Shown piece after piece: positions 13,201 to 27,300 of a stretch of 64,000 bases of DNA. Within the stretch, counting starts at the first letter, position 1. Every line of letters starts with the position of its first letter. The translations under genes and the position numbers were made by a program. The stretch is from Petrosia ficiformis (lineage: Eukaryota; Porifera; Demospongiae; Haplosclerida; Petrosiidae). Location of the stretch: NCBI GenBank assembly GCA_947044365.1, contig OX345636.1, positions 35,779,212 to 35,843,211 on the forward strand. Reading direction: 5' to 3'. The notes under the pieces are model-generated. The model worked only from the letters and a program-made list of their open reading frames with translations. It was not told the DNA's origin and did no database searches.

Positions 13201-16200
13201 ACAACTATGCGTTGTATATGTAGTTAAGGAAGTTGCGTCATTCCCAGGGGGCTCGGTCAATTAATGGGCGTGGCACATAAAAGAACGCGCGTTTGAGCTA
13301 CAGACAAGCCAGGAAGCTTCAGAAAGGATGTAAAACTGCTAATAACTGTTGTATATTATGCAAGAATCTTTATGATAAGTTGTTGAGTTTCAGACACAAG
13401 GAAGTCATCATTTAGAACCTTGAAGGAGTACTTCAGTCAGTTCATCAGATATCTGTGTACTTAGACTGCAATCAGGCACTTACTTCTTCAGGCCCCAGCT
13501 TTCGAGTACACAGAAAGGTAGAGACACTAGTGCCATCAGCAATGCTTAATACATAGTCATCACAAAGCAAATATAGGGATGTTTTTTTTCTCTATATACA
13601 CTTGTTTTTAATGTGAAAATGTGTTTTATATACATGGTTAACACATACAATAATACTATCATCATATAATAAAAATTATTGTATCAATAATGAGGATTTA
13701 ATATATTGTAATTGGGCAGCTAGCTGTGTTTAACTAATACATACATTGAAGTCATTGTGATATATCTTTACTAGTGACTACCACATTATTTAAATTTCCC
13801 CGATACTATATTTGCTCCGTCCCTTGAGCAATAGTAATACCAAACTTGACATACATGTAATAGATAGAACATGACCATGAGGGGTGTATCTGATATACAC
13901 AAGAATTATGAATATAATTCGAGTGTATATCAGATACACCTACGAGGTCAAGGTCATGTTCTATATGGCTTGTATTATAGGAAGCCATAAGATGACGCGC
14001 TGTGCATGCATAATCGCTTATTGACCTTGACCTTTGCACTAGGTTCAGTAGGTTGCAGGACTATACGAGGATTCAAGGAATGATGGAGAAAGAGAACGAA
14101 CCACCTGACGAACATCGTGAGCCAAAAAGAAGGCTTTCTTTAAAATTGCCTGAAGAAAAAAGTCAAGATTTGACCACAAGTCAAAAGAAGAAATAGAAGT
14201 TATTGTAAAAGGTTTTGTTCCTCCTAATATGGAGGAAAATACTCGTTGGTCAAAAAAATGTTTCATGGAGTGGGTGTATGAAATAAACAAACTTCCTGAT
14301 TGTTCAGAAAAATGTCCAGAGGATATTCTCGAAAGACAATCACCCGAGGAGCTAAGCCAGTGGATTTCAAAATTCATCGCCGAAGCTCGACAAACAGACG
14401 GCCAGAAGTATACACCACGGTCAATTCACCAGATTCTCTCTGGTTCTTCATCTTTGGTCATTCATTAAAAATTTATAATATTAATTTGCTTGAAAATAAA
14501 TTTTTGTTTCATTATTAACCTGTGCTTTCTTGATTTAAGAAGTTATTTTAACCCATGAGTAAAATGATAAACCATTTGTTAACCCGTGATTGGCGATGAA
14601 AGAAGTATATTAACCCGTGCGTGACTCGTATACACTTGTCTACGTGATATATACTATGATCGGTGCCTTTCATCTTATGGCTTCCTATAATACAAGTATG
14701 TATATATCTCAAAATATCAAAAGTCTATTCTGACATAGGCAAGACAGTGCTTTTGATGTAAGCACTAAAGTGTCCTCTGGATATGCCGAGCACTCCAAAT
14801 GCTTTTAATTGGTGTTAGGAGCAAGCCCATGAAAATAGCTAAACAAGTTGATGGTTTTTTGGGCTGTCCTTTGGCCTAAATAACGAGTACGGGGGGAATT
14901 TTGAAGGGGGTTTCCCCCCGTTAATGGGGGTTCGAAGAGGGATGTGCTCTCTCACTGACCTTGCAATTTGTGGTTTCAGTGACCCCACTTTTGTGCTCTG
15001 CTGATTACCTTAGCCTTGCTGTAAAACCCGAAATCATGGGTGTAGCTGGTGCCAACATGCAGTGGGGTCATTTTGTTAACCCTAGTTCCAGTGAAGAGGG
15101 AGAGCATTTATTTAATCCTACAAAGCGCTTGGAGACTTTCGAGTCCCGGTAAGCAAGTTGGTAGAAGTAGTACTCCATGTCAGAATAGGAGCCAAGTTTG
15201 GGGTAGAGAAAGTGAACGGTGGCCAAAATATATGCAAGAGATGCCAGTGTTGGAAATGGGAAGAATTTTGAAAAACAAGCTCAGTCCTCTAAGGGTTAAT
15301 TAATACAGTGGAACTTCATTAATAAGTACCAATGATAGTACATACACTCAGATAGTCTGTACAAAAATTGCGTAACATAATACCACAGTACACCACACCA
15401 TATATTACTTAAATGTTAAAGCGTACACTGCTAACACGTATTTTCTCTTTAAACATACAAACAATTCTGGACCAACCTCCTAAATTAATAATTATCACAA
15501 ACTCTTGACCACGTGATCATGGCGGCTTCAGAGAAAACAGCTATCTCTTATACTACAGAAGATAGAAAATAGTTCATCACCCCCCTCTCTTATGACATTT
15601 TTCTAGATAGAACACTAATGTGTGATGAGAGTAAAGATGTTGGAGTTAAATGTCAACTTGGTATGTTTGTGTAGATAGTCAACAATGTGGAGAGTCAATC
15701 CCATACTTCCTGAGGTTAGCAGAGATTACATATGGAAGCGCTGAGACAACTGAGGCAAACACTATTTCGGTTTGTCATAACTTTAATATTAATATGTAAA
15801 GAAATGTAGGTTTTGGGAGTGATGGAGAAAGTAACATGGCAGGTTAACATGGTAGCGTAAGTGCACAATTGAAATAATTATTACCTGAACTTGTTTCGAT
15901 TCACTGTTGCGCACATCGTGTGCCTTTAAGCTGCTTCTCAGTCAAGTGGTAATATACTATATCTTGAAACAATCAAGAAACAAATATCTAATTTTATTAT
16001 TGTCATCAGAGTTCACTTCATTCTACTGAGCTGAAATCTGCATGAAAAGGGCTGCAAATAAAAGTTGGCTGTAACAATGATAAGAAGAGCATTGCGTTCT
16101 CTTATAGTTTGTTTGGAAACACATGCCCATGCCAATGAAAACAAATATCGGCTTACACAAGGGCTTGCTATGGTACTGAAACCCCGCAAATTGCTACTGT

Positions 16201-17649
16201 CTATTTCATAAACAATGTAAATATGCTTCACAACGAAAGACAGAAATCAAATCTATCCTTGCATTATGTTGTGTCTGACAATGTTGAAAGAAGCGCATCA
16301 TGTTTACAGTACAACATATTGAAACGATGCAAAGAAATTCAAGGCTTTGTGTCATTATATGAACAGCCTTTATACTAGGGCTGGAACAAAATAACCGATT
16401 ATGTGAATAATTATCTCGAACTAAACATCTGGATCTGTTTCTTTGTATCCAGGTACTCTATTAGGATCTGTTTCTTTGTATCCAGGTACTCTATTAGGAT
16501 CTGTTTCTTTGTATCCAGGTACTCTATTAGGATCTGTTTCTTTGTATCCAGGTACTCTATTAGGATCTGTTTCTTTGTATCCAGGTACTCTATTAGGATC
16601 TGTTTCTTTGTATCCAGGTACTCTGTTTGCGCATGTGCAGAAACCAAACACGAGAAGTCAAAATTGCAATAAAATGGCCGTTGATAAGAGTCTTGCTCCG
16701 TATTACCAGCTTTTTTGGTTTTTAGAGAGCAGAACAATCTGTAAATAGACCAATGCTGCTTGAATAAACATCTATTGTAGTTGTGGATTACAGCAAAAAG
16801 GTGAGGTAATACAGTATATTTTAGTGCCAACAAATCATAAAGATTTTAGAGGAATTATCCGGTTATCCAACCGTTATTGTGAACGGATATCCGGATATTA
16901 AAAGCAGGATCTGTTCCAGCCCTATATACTTTATACACATGTATTGTAGATAACTACACAAAAACATTTACATTACTGTACCTGTCTAGATTCATCCCAA
17001 TGTAAGATGTTCAATCTTCTTATATCTGCCAATTTATCATAGTATTCTTTTAACTTTGAACTGTCATCTAGAATAGGAACTAAAATGAAGTACACAACTG
17101 GATTGATAAAAGATGCATGAAAGAAAGTTCACAACACAAACACATAGACATATACAAACACATAGACATATACAAACACATAGATATATACAAACATATA
17201 CAAAACACATGGACATATACCACATAAACAAACACATAGACATAGACATACCACATAGACATACAGTACAACAAAAATAATTATGCCAAAATCACGTGTG
17301 GAATAACAAGCATTTTTGCGTTGTACTGAATATTTTTAATAAGCTCAATTAATGCGTGTACACATGAATTGCGTTAATTTACACATGATCAATCGAGGTT
17401 CAAGTCTACTCTTTTTTATAGTGATAGACAGTCCTTACATGGCATTTTTAACTAGTCTGTGAATTATAGAGATTGTGAAGTATAGATATGCCACTAGGAA
17501 ACTACAACAGACAGAGGGTCGTTACAATTTATCAACATTTATTTGGTTCTCTTACTCATTAATTTATTTTGAATGTGAAGGTACATGTATTTGTAAGCTT
17601 AGTAGTGTATGTATGTATGTATGAGGGATGTTGTGTGTGTGTGTATAAT

Positions 17650-17714
<65 letters not shown>

Positions 17715-20700
17715 TGTATATATGTATATGTTATGTCACCCCACGAGTGATATATCAGGTTTATAATCATCTCGCCCTCAGGCCTATGCCCTTCGGGCTC
17801 GGTGATTATAAACCTGATATAGCACAAGTGGGTGTGACATAACAATTATATATCCTGTTTACACCATACTTCAGCAGTATGTGCATGCTCTCAGTAGCAC
17901 ATGCTAGAAAGGTCAAGAACATGATGAGTGACCTCAACTACAAGAAGGCTTGTCTACTGTCCTGTGACAAAGAGAACGCTACTCTCAAGTCCAAAAAGCC
18001 TCGATTATCTTATTCTCTAAAAAAAATCTCAGTTTGTTCCTATATGTAAGAGTGAACTTGACAATATGGCAAAGCCAGTGATCGCAAAGAGTATCACTAG
18101 GTGGGCTGTGAAGAATCTGACCGATTGGCATACTGACTATAATAAAAGAAATCTAAATGCCTGCTGCCCTGACGATGTGTTGCTGCCTACATGTCCAAAC
18201 ACTTGTTGGACAAGTGGTTATCTGTATTCATAACTGAAACATGTACTCAGAATGGTGAGGCTTATCACCCCAAAACTATATATTCTTTGATAACTGGTAT
18301 AGTTAGGCACATGAGAGCTGAAAACCCCGAATATCCACCAAATGTGATAGATAAAACTGATCCAGCCTTTACATCATTTCGCACCACAACGGACAAAATT
18401 TTTAAGCGCCTCCGTGGAAGTGGTGTTGATAAAAATTCAAAGCACACTGAGGGAATCTCTAATGATGAGGAAAAATTGCTTAGGGATACAGGTGTTTTAA
18501 ACTCAGATACGCCAAAAGGTCTTCTATAATGATAAGTGTTTTTGCTTACGAGGTGGTCAGGAATACAGGAATTTTGATATATTGCAGCTGAAAAGACTCC
18601 ATGACATAGAGCACTATATTTATAATGAAAATTCATCTAAAAGTAGGAAGGAAGGACTAAACAATTGAGACTGGAACATAAATCAGTAACCACTATAGCT
18701 AATCCTAGTGTAGGTGTTCCCTGTCATGTGTATCTATTAGATAAATATACACAAATGTATAAGCAAATCGCCATTCAGTGCTTTTGAAAAGGATCTTTTC
18801 TATTGTAGACCTCTTGATGAAGTCCCAAGCTGATCCTAGTTTACCGTGGTACTTGAATGGGCCAATTGGCAGAAATGTGCTCTCTAAAATGGTGTCAGAA
18901 ATGTGTACTAAGCAGTTGTACCCGGAAATAAGACTAACCACAGTCTCTGTGTAAGTGGAGCCAGTTGTCTGTTTGATGCTAGTGTTCCGGGAATGATTAT
19001 ACTGAACACAGTAAGCAGTGATCTGTAGTCAGCCTATTTGGCTGATTTTTTATCATTTCTTCTAATTTTTTTTTTTGCAAATTATTATGATTAATGATTG
19101 ATTTCTCACAGTTATTGTAATAAACCATGAACAGTTCACATATATATATATATATATATATACAAAATCAAAGGCATATATATGCATGATGTGTAACATA
19201 GGGTATTATAGAATTGTTAAAAGCTTTGAAGTATGGCTTAAACAGGATATATATATATATATATATATAGACAAACTGTTGATAACACTTTGAAGAGATA
19301 TATTGAAACTGGAAGCTTCGTTGATCATCAGAGATCTGGTCATCTAAGACTTTTAGATAATGCCCACTATGTTGCTGTAGAAAATGCTATAGACAGTAAC
19401 AATGAAATATAACTCAACAGTTGAAGGTCAAATTGTCTAGTTGATTTCAAGACTTAAAGGTGTCTGAGCAGACAATTGTCCGAGCAAGACAAGAACTTAG
19501 TTGGGTTCAGAATGCCAGGTACATCTTTTGAGAGCCCGGATATTAATCCATTGAGAACGTTTGGGGAACAATGAAAGAAGCCTTTAGGAACCAGTACAAA
19601 TCTAGAAAGCTTGATCAGTGGAGATAAGCACTTGTGAGTAACAAAGATGACTCCTGAGTTTTGCACGCAGTACATTGGACACATAAATACTGTAAGATTG
19701 TTTTGGAAAATGAGACTTGAAAGCAGGATAGCCTGTAAAAGTACAGCTAAGTCGAAAAAAGGGCATGAAAGTCAAAATTTTGAATGCTGTTGTATTCTAA
19801 GTGAACAATGAGAACGATGTACCAAAAGAGCCTAAAAAGAGCAGGAAGAGGAAGGCAACTGAGAGCAACCACCAGTGCATGTAAGGAAGAGCCAGCAAAA
19901 GCTAGTAGAAGACGAGTTCCCATTTAAAGTCAGATCAGTTACACCTCGAAGCCTAGAGGGAGCTGGAGGAGTGACACAAAGGAAAGACAAAGAAGAAAGG
20001 CAGCCCAAGGAAGGATGAAAGGAGGTGATGAGAAGAAGATGAAGAGGTTTGGAAAAGAAAGTGTGAAGAAAGAAAGAAACAGGAAGAAGAGGAGGCAGAG
20101 TGGAAGAGAAGGCATGAGGAGAAATGGAAAGAGAATGAAGAGGACAAGGAAATATGAAGGAGAAATGTGTCATAGGACTCTAAGAATGATAAAATGCATC
20201 TAACTATCGGAATTTTTATTGTTTACTTTTCTTTATTGAAAAATACGTATAATTCAACTTTTGTCTTTTGTCAGTAAGTGTATTATAATGAGTATTCTCT
20301 CGTAATTTTGTAAATCTTTCCTTCATTTTCATAGTTACCATTTTATAAATTATAAATGAAATGAACAAGACTCTTTAACCTACCTCAAATCAGCCTTCAT
20401 TCTCTTTGTTCTGTGTAAAATTTGCTTGCTTATGCGAGTGTGTATCATGCACGAATCATGAATGTGACACATGCGTACAGATTTAATTTTTATGCCCGAA
20501 TGCAAGAACGATATTTGTGTGAAATTACGTAAGAGTAACGTATTCCACACAAGTTATTTTTGTCTTATACTATAGACACAGACACACACAAACACATATA
20601 GACATAGAAACACATAAACACATCAAAATAGACATACACAAATACAGTACATGTCAATAAAACATTTCCGAACCGAATGTCTTGTACTGTTCAAGTGCGC

Positions 20701-23700
20701 TACCTTTACTCTTCAAGTCTAGTACTGTGTAGTTCGCATTACTGTTTGCCTACGTTACTGTATGTTACAGTACGGTGAAATGCGCATGCACATCCACATG
20801 GAAATTGCACAATCACACACACCTTCAGTCACGTTGATTGCTGTTGAAATTGTGAGCATAGACTGAGTAGAAGTAGCAAGGAAACGATGGCTATGTTAAG
20901 ACAGGCAGTAAAAGAGTCTCAAAACAGTATAGGTGAGTATAAAGAAAGATGATATATATGTTTGCTCACAAAATATTAACGAGCGAATGTATTTATTCCT
21001 GACAGTAACCCACTACTTAATATTTTGGCCCAAAGAAGACTTGGTGTTTACAGTGCTTTTAAAGAGTGTGATTAATAAAAATACCACAGATGTGTTGGAT
21101 GTAGGAGCAGAGTGTGAAGTGATAGTGTCGGGAAAGCATACTTACAAGGGCAAAGTTGTCGCATGTAGTAAGTGTGATACAATTATAATACTATCATTGA
21201 TATTTTTATAAATATATATCATAATAGTGATAATTGTAGTGTAGTTTAAATTTTTTGAAAATTTCCAACAGGAAATTTGAAAGATACATGTATGAGGGAA
21301 CAATAAGTGAATGGTGTGTTTAGATACAGATGAAACATGAGGTTAGTTTGTAGTGATAATATTATAATTATTATAATGATCTGTTGTTGATATCAATCCT
21401 TTCTTTTTAGCACCTGAAAAAGGTGGCAATCAACCTCCTGCTAAGAAAAAGAGTATACATAGCAATTCCACATGTAATTGTGTATAATTCTGTTTTGTTC
21501 TGATAGCTACGCAGACAATAAAAGGAAAAGAAAATTAACCACAAAAAAAAGGAAAGAAAAGAAAATAAAGGTAAAGTTAATAATTTTTATTATACATGTC
21601 AAATTTTAATACTATTAATCTGTTTAATTAGGTGTTGAAATTATTGCAGTTGGACCATCACAACCAGTTGGTGACTCAGTCCCAGTTCCTTATCCTATTA
21701 CACCGGCAGTACATTCTACAATTCTAACTCCTACATCATCCAGTTTGACCCCAATTCAACCAATTGTTTTTGAATCTGTTCCGAGTGAGTCTTTTGAAGA
21801 GCTAGTTCATTCGTATACACCCCCTCCATTACTTCTCCATTACCATCTCTGATACATGACTACACTGCTCTCCAATCATATCCTGATAACAAACTTTTGT
21901 GGGAAAACATTAAAAAATGATAGTGTTGATAAAAATCAAAATGATGATATATATCAGATATAAACGAGTTAATAATAGACAAGGCTGCCACAAACCAATA
22001 TCAGCCATTACCAGAACCATAACTACAACTGTTACTTCAACCATTACCTATAAGCATGAATACATCATTAATTACACCACAACAGATAGTGGATTCATCA
22101 GAAACTCAAAGTGGATTGAAATCTCCAGAAGTAATTGCAAAATATCCAAATTATCTGAATTAGCTGTGAAATTAGCCAGGGAGTCCTTTTTTGGCGAAAA
22201 AGTGATGTCTGAATCCACAGTTTATGGTGCCCGAGGTTATAAAAAGCTGCCACCACTAAAAGTTCAAAATTTGAAGAACACAATATTTTTATTATGCCCC
22301 CACTATGCATACCAACCTCATCTGTTTGAGCCTATATGGAATCACTGTTGTGATGCAATCATCCATGCTTCCTCCAGACTACAAAAGAAATATATGAATT
22401 CAGCACATTACTTTTCAATTAACCACATAGAATCGCCACAAGTAAATATAATTTATCACAAAATTAATTTTAATCATTATATTTTTTTTTACCACAAGAA
22501 AACTTATCATCATTTTTATTCATCAATAAAATTTAATCACTAATAAAACATACAAAACATTTAATAACGATTAAAAATAATATAATTACAATTCATCTAA
22601 TACACATTAATTAATATCCGGTTGCTGCATCATTATATTCATCTATGGCATGAGCTAAAGGAATACCAGAGAAGACTCGTTAAGCCTACAACTAAAAGTC
22701 AATTATATTGGTTAAGATTTGGAACACAGTTGATATTGAAAAATGCAGGAAGTATATTCACCATCTTCGTAAAGTGGTACTCGAGATAATTGAATTAATG
22801 TCGGGAGACTCAAGGGGTGTCTGCCACCAATTCGCCCTGTTTTCTGCTAAGAAGTCGGTATCCAGCCGAGAACAATGTTTAGGATCATTGTCATGCGTAA
22901 ATCTATGGCTTGGTAGTACACCTCGAACAAATAGGAGACAACGATGTTCAAGGACCCGAAAGCATCCTGCTGCATCCATTATCCCCTCAATGACAACGAG
23001 TGGTGTTCTCCCATGCCAACTGATGCCACCCCATATGTGTACATTCACTGGGTGCTATGGTATAAACAAAAGAACAAAGGAATTATTCAGTTGGCATGGG
23101 AGAACACCACTCGTTATTTTAGTTTGCATGAGTACAGTCTATGGTTAATAATAACATTCATTAATATACTGATACATACTGTGTAATAAGCTTCACCACA
23201 CATATTGTAATTCTTACCGAGGTTTGAGCTTAGGACAATGTTCGATTTTCCCTCAGCTGAATCTGCAGCGAGTTTCGGCTTGTATACTACTTTCGTCAGT
23301 CATGTCACATCTTAAAACCTGTCATTCAGTGCATATTCTTTGTACTCAAATGCCTAAGCCAACCTTTTTTCTTTATTTACAGTCCTAATCAATTGGCAGT
23401 AGGCACTTCCTTGAAAGGTCCAGCTTTTAAACTCACATTTATTTTCCTTTTAGTTAATATAGCACGCAATTGGACTGCAGTAGTCTCGTCTTCTTGTACC
23501 ATCACCTCCTCAACAATCCTAAATAATTCATTACTAATTTTAGTCGGCCTTCCTGAGCCAGGGTTTCCAGCAATAGAGCCAAGAGATCTATATTTCTTTA
23601 AGAATTTAGCTATATGCCTTGTCTTGTAGTCTTTAGTCCTTCTCTCCTCATTTCTTGATCAATTCCATAACTGGATAAACCTGAGCCGTAGTAGGACTGC

Positions 23701-24319
23701 TTTGTGTAGTCGCTGTAAACCATTTTTAACAAGCAAACAATTTCATGCTTCCCCTCCTTTTCTAACCACCAGTTTGTTTAACAAAAATACACATGCACAA
23801 AATAAATTACTCTCAGGTATTGTACGATAGGGTACGGTACTGTACTGCACTGTACTGTACTGTTGCAGTGCAGTTCTGTTAACTGTACTGTTACAGGTAA
23901 TTTCAAAACCTTTTTATTGACATGTACTGTACATAGAGATAGACACACACAATCACATAAAAATAGACATACACAAACACAAACACATAGACATAGACAT
24001 ACAAAAACACAAAAAAATATAGACAAACACAAATGCACTGAAAAACTAAAATATATGTAATATATAGTATGCTAACAGGTCCTATATACAAAATATAGGA
24101 CCTTAGTTTGTGTCCGAGGATGTGATATAGCCCGAGCCTGCAAGGGCTATATCATATCCGAGGACACAAAATGAGGGTCCTATATGCAGTATATAGGACC
24201 TATTAGCATACAATATACAATATATTGTATGATGGTGATATCTCCTGCATAGTGTGCACATGGAAGGTCGATATACAATATATAGAACTCACTACATCAA
24301 AGGGATGATGCCACCGCCA

Positions 24320-24367
<48 letters not shown>

Positions 24368-27300
24368 CTAACAGAAACATCAAAGGGTCGCCGGGATGTA
24401 TATACATGATATACAACACCAAAGAGGAAGAGGCTCTCGTTATCGAGGAAGAAAACAGTTGATACCATGTCTGCTTTACGATTTAAATTCACTACATCAC
24501 CTAAGGTAGATGAACTGAAGTGTAAGGTCATTTGTGTGGGCGGGGCTCTGAACGTGGCAACTATCATGTATTTGGCATGTTTGACGTTTCTGAATATATT
24601 ATATGTAGCATGTCTTCTTGGTTTATATGGCAAATATAAGACCTTCGCCCCTTGATATCAGCCCTCGGCTTCGCTTCAGGCTGATATCTCAGGGCTCAGG
24701 TCTTATATTTGCCATATATACCTCGAAGCCATGGTATATATATTACATATATATATATATATATAATGAACAAACAAAACATACACAAACACACACTATA
24801 CCTCCAGTGTACTGATATTCAGCTATTCTATACAAGACTCTAAGAGCTAGTGTCATCCAACATCTCAGATCAAGATGATATTCAGCATCAGAAGGATGAG
24901 ATGCACGAGGATAGTCGTCCAAACCACTAGCCAGAGTCTATGTATGGAGAGAGTGAAGTTATAAAGGAGTGCTACATGTAAATATAAAACTAATCAAAGG
25001 AGGGAAGATGCCTACTAAACCAGCTGTCAACAAATAAACCATTTTCCACACCAATGAATTATTGACAAGATACGCAGAGTTAATCTCAAGAAGAGGAGAC
25101 CGACATCTCATCCAGTGAGCTCTCATGTTATTATTTTATTCACTATATATATCTGTTGTAAATGTTTTGGGTATTAATTATTTTAATTATTTACTAAGAG
25201 CAACCTTAAATTACAAACATCAAGCTTTGTTAAATCAACCACTCTCACAGTCTAGGATTTTAATCAGTGATAACTGATTGTTCACCATCTCCTTCGTCTA
25301 GTAATGTTTTAATTCTGAGTGTTATTTTGTTCTATGCTTGCTGGACAATAACATCTCATTACATGTACATTATTATAAATGAAGTAATTATGTTTTAAAA
25401 ACAATAATACGTATTTCCCTGAAGCTGAGTATTTAAACAAACCATTATACTACATAGACTAACAGAGTCTAATTATGATTTGAGTAAAGTACAAATACAA
25501 GTACAAATGCTTCCAGCTGAAAGTACTGACAGAACATCAGATTACAGTAACCCTCCACTCTGCTTATGCGGGCGAGGGCTATATCAAATTAGTGTCACGT
25601 TTTAAGGAATGAGCTTGAAGAAATAAACTAGTATTTGTCCAGTTAATGTTCATCATATGTAATAATGTATACAATGATAATTAAAAGTTTTACATGTCAG
25701 TTACTAACAGCATCTAAGTACTAGGACTTCATTTGTGTGTTTGTGTGTGTGAACAAACTTTCTGGACAACTAACAACATTGGGACTTCCATTGAACTACG
25801 AAATTATACAAGGATCAAAATAAACACTCTACAGGCCAGCAGGAAGAAAGAATGAAAGTTGCTTGTAGCTTACATAGAAACTGGGACTACTAGCTAACTA
25901 TTCTACCATATTAAATTCTGATAATTAGTTCCAGTATGTTAGTTTTCTCTGGTAAAATAATTGTTCTATTATTAACCCGAGCGCGTAGGTGGAGGGTTAT
26001 AGTAATCGGTTTGTGTGTGTGTGTGTGTCTGTCTGTCTGTCTGTCTGTCTGTGTGTTACCACGTAATCTTTGCAAATACCTGATGATACTAATTTGTTGA
26101 CACATGGTTGAAGAGGCTATATATCCATAATGCCAACATTTAAAGGATTTGTTGTGAACTCATCTTGTTGCAGAGAAACACCAGTGTAAATTCTCGCCAT
26201 CTTGAAATGTTTTCGTTTTTGCTGATGTCAACAGAAAACACTGAACCACTAACTTTTGTCTCTTTGAAGCTTTGTTTCTTGAGCTTTGTCTATTGTCCTA
26301 ACGAGTGTTTATATAGCTATTTGTAAATTTTTGCCCAGAAATTCGCTAGTTCTCAAGAGATCTGATGGCCATGCTATCCCCATAATTTGCATATTCATGA
26401 TGTAAGCTTACTACTTCTTAGTGTTGATACGAATGGTGTGTTCCTGACACTGGTGTGTTTACTGTTTAAGGGGGTCGCAACATCGACCACACCTCTAATA
26501 AATAAATAATAATTCAAAAATATGCGGGGCACTTCGTGTGCCATTCTTACACCAATACAGGCGCTATATAGGCCCCCCCTGGTCTTCAGGTCTAGACACG
26601 CCACTGGTTCCTGACTGTTGCAATATGTTACTTAGGCAAAGTTGTTCTAAAGCCATGCTGTTTAGCAGTAGCTAGCGAGGGTTCTGCACTTTAGAATTGA
26701 AATCTTTTTCAGTTTTGTTATAATTAACTATAAAGAAAACCTATAGACTCACTTTATCGATGGCCATATTACCTCAGGAACATTTTAAAGCCCTGCAAGA
26801 CTATCTCTATAATTGCACATGAGTTCCAAATATATTTAGTTGTCAACATTGTATTTTAGATAAGTAAATGCATACACTATGTATAATGTGTATGAATTAT
26901 ACTTGGTATATGTATTAATAATATTATTATACCATGTAGATATGTATTTGTAATAACATTCCCATGGTAGAATCTCATACCACTAATCACACCCATTATA
27001 ACAAGGACAAAGTTCCCATTACTGAGCTATAAATAGAATTTTAAACCACAAAGAACAACCTAGTTACAAGGTATTGAGAAAAAGACAAGAAGCTGTTTAT
27101 CACTCCCAAACCTTAACAAAACAACACTTATTACAACACAGGTGACATAATTACTAGCTAATACCAGTATGCATTAAGTGTATAATATTTGGAAGGCATG
27201 ACAAGTGCTTTAGTAATGAGTAATTATAATTAGCTCATCAGGGAAATCTATAATTGTACCGAATAATAATAATCCTAATTGTATTTAATAAAGACACACT

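Noticed and set aside
16403..16833. Repeat proteins [11 protein letters not shown] (+) and [11 protein letters not shown] (-)
   Set aside because: Products of the 33-bp array inside a MITE; the sibling MITE has a single unit and no ORF.
17564..17845. Frames of 65-93 codons over the (TA)n and palindrome P2
   Set aside because: Tyr/Ile runs from TA repeats and mirror readings of a foldback.
23778..24091. Cys/Val/Phe-rich membrane-like frames on the minus strand
   Set aside because: Antisense of a CACAAACACA low-complexity tract; no conserved pattern.
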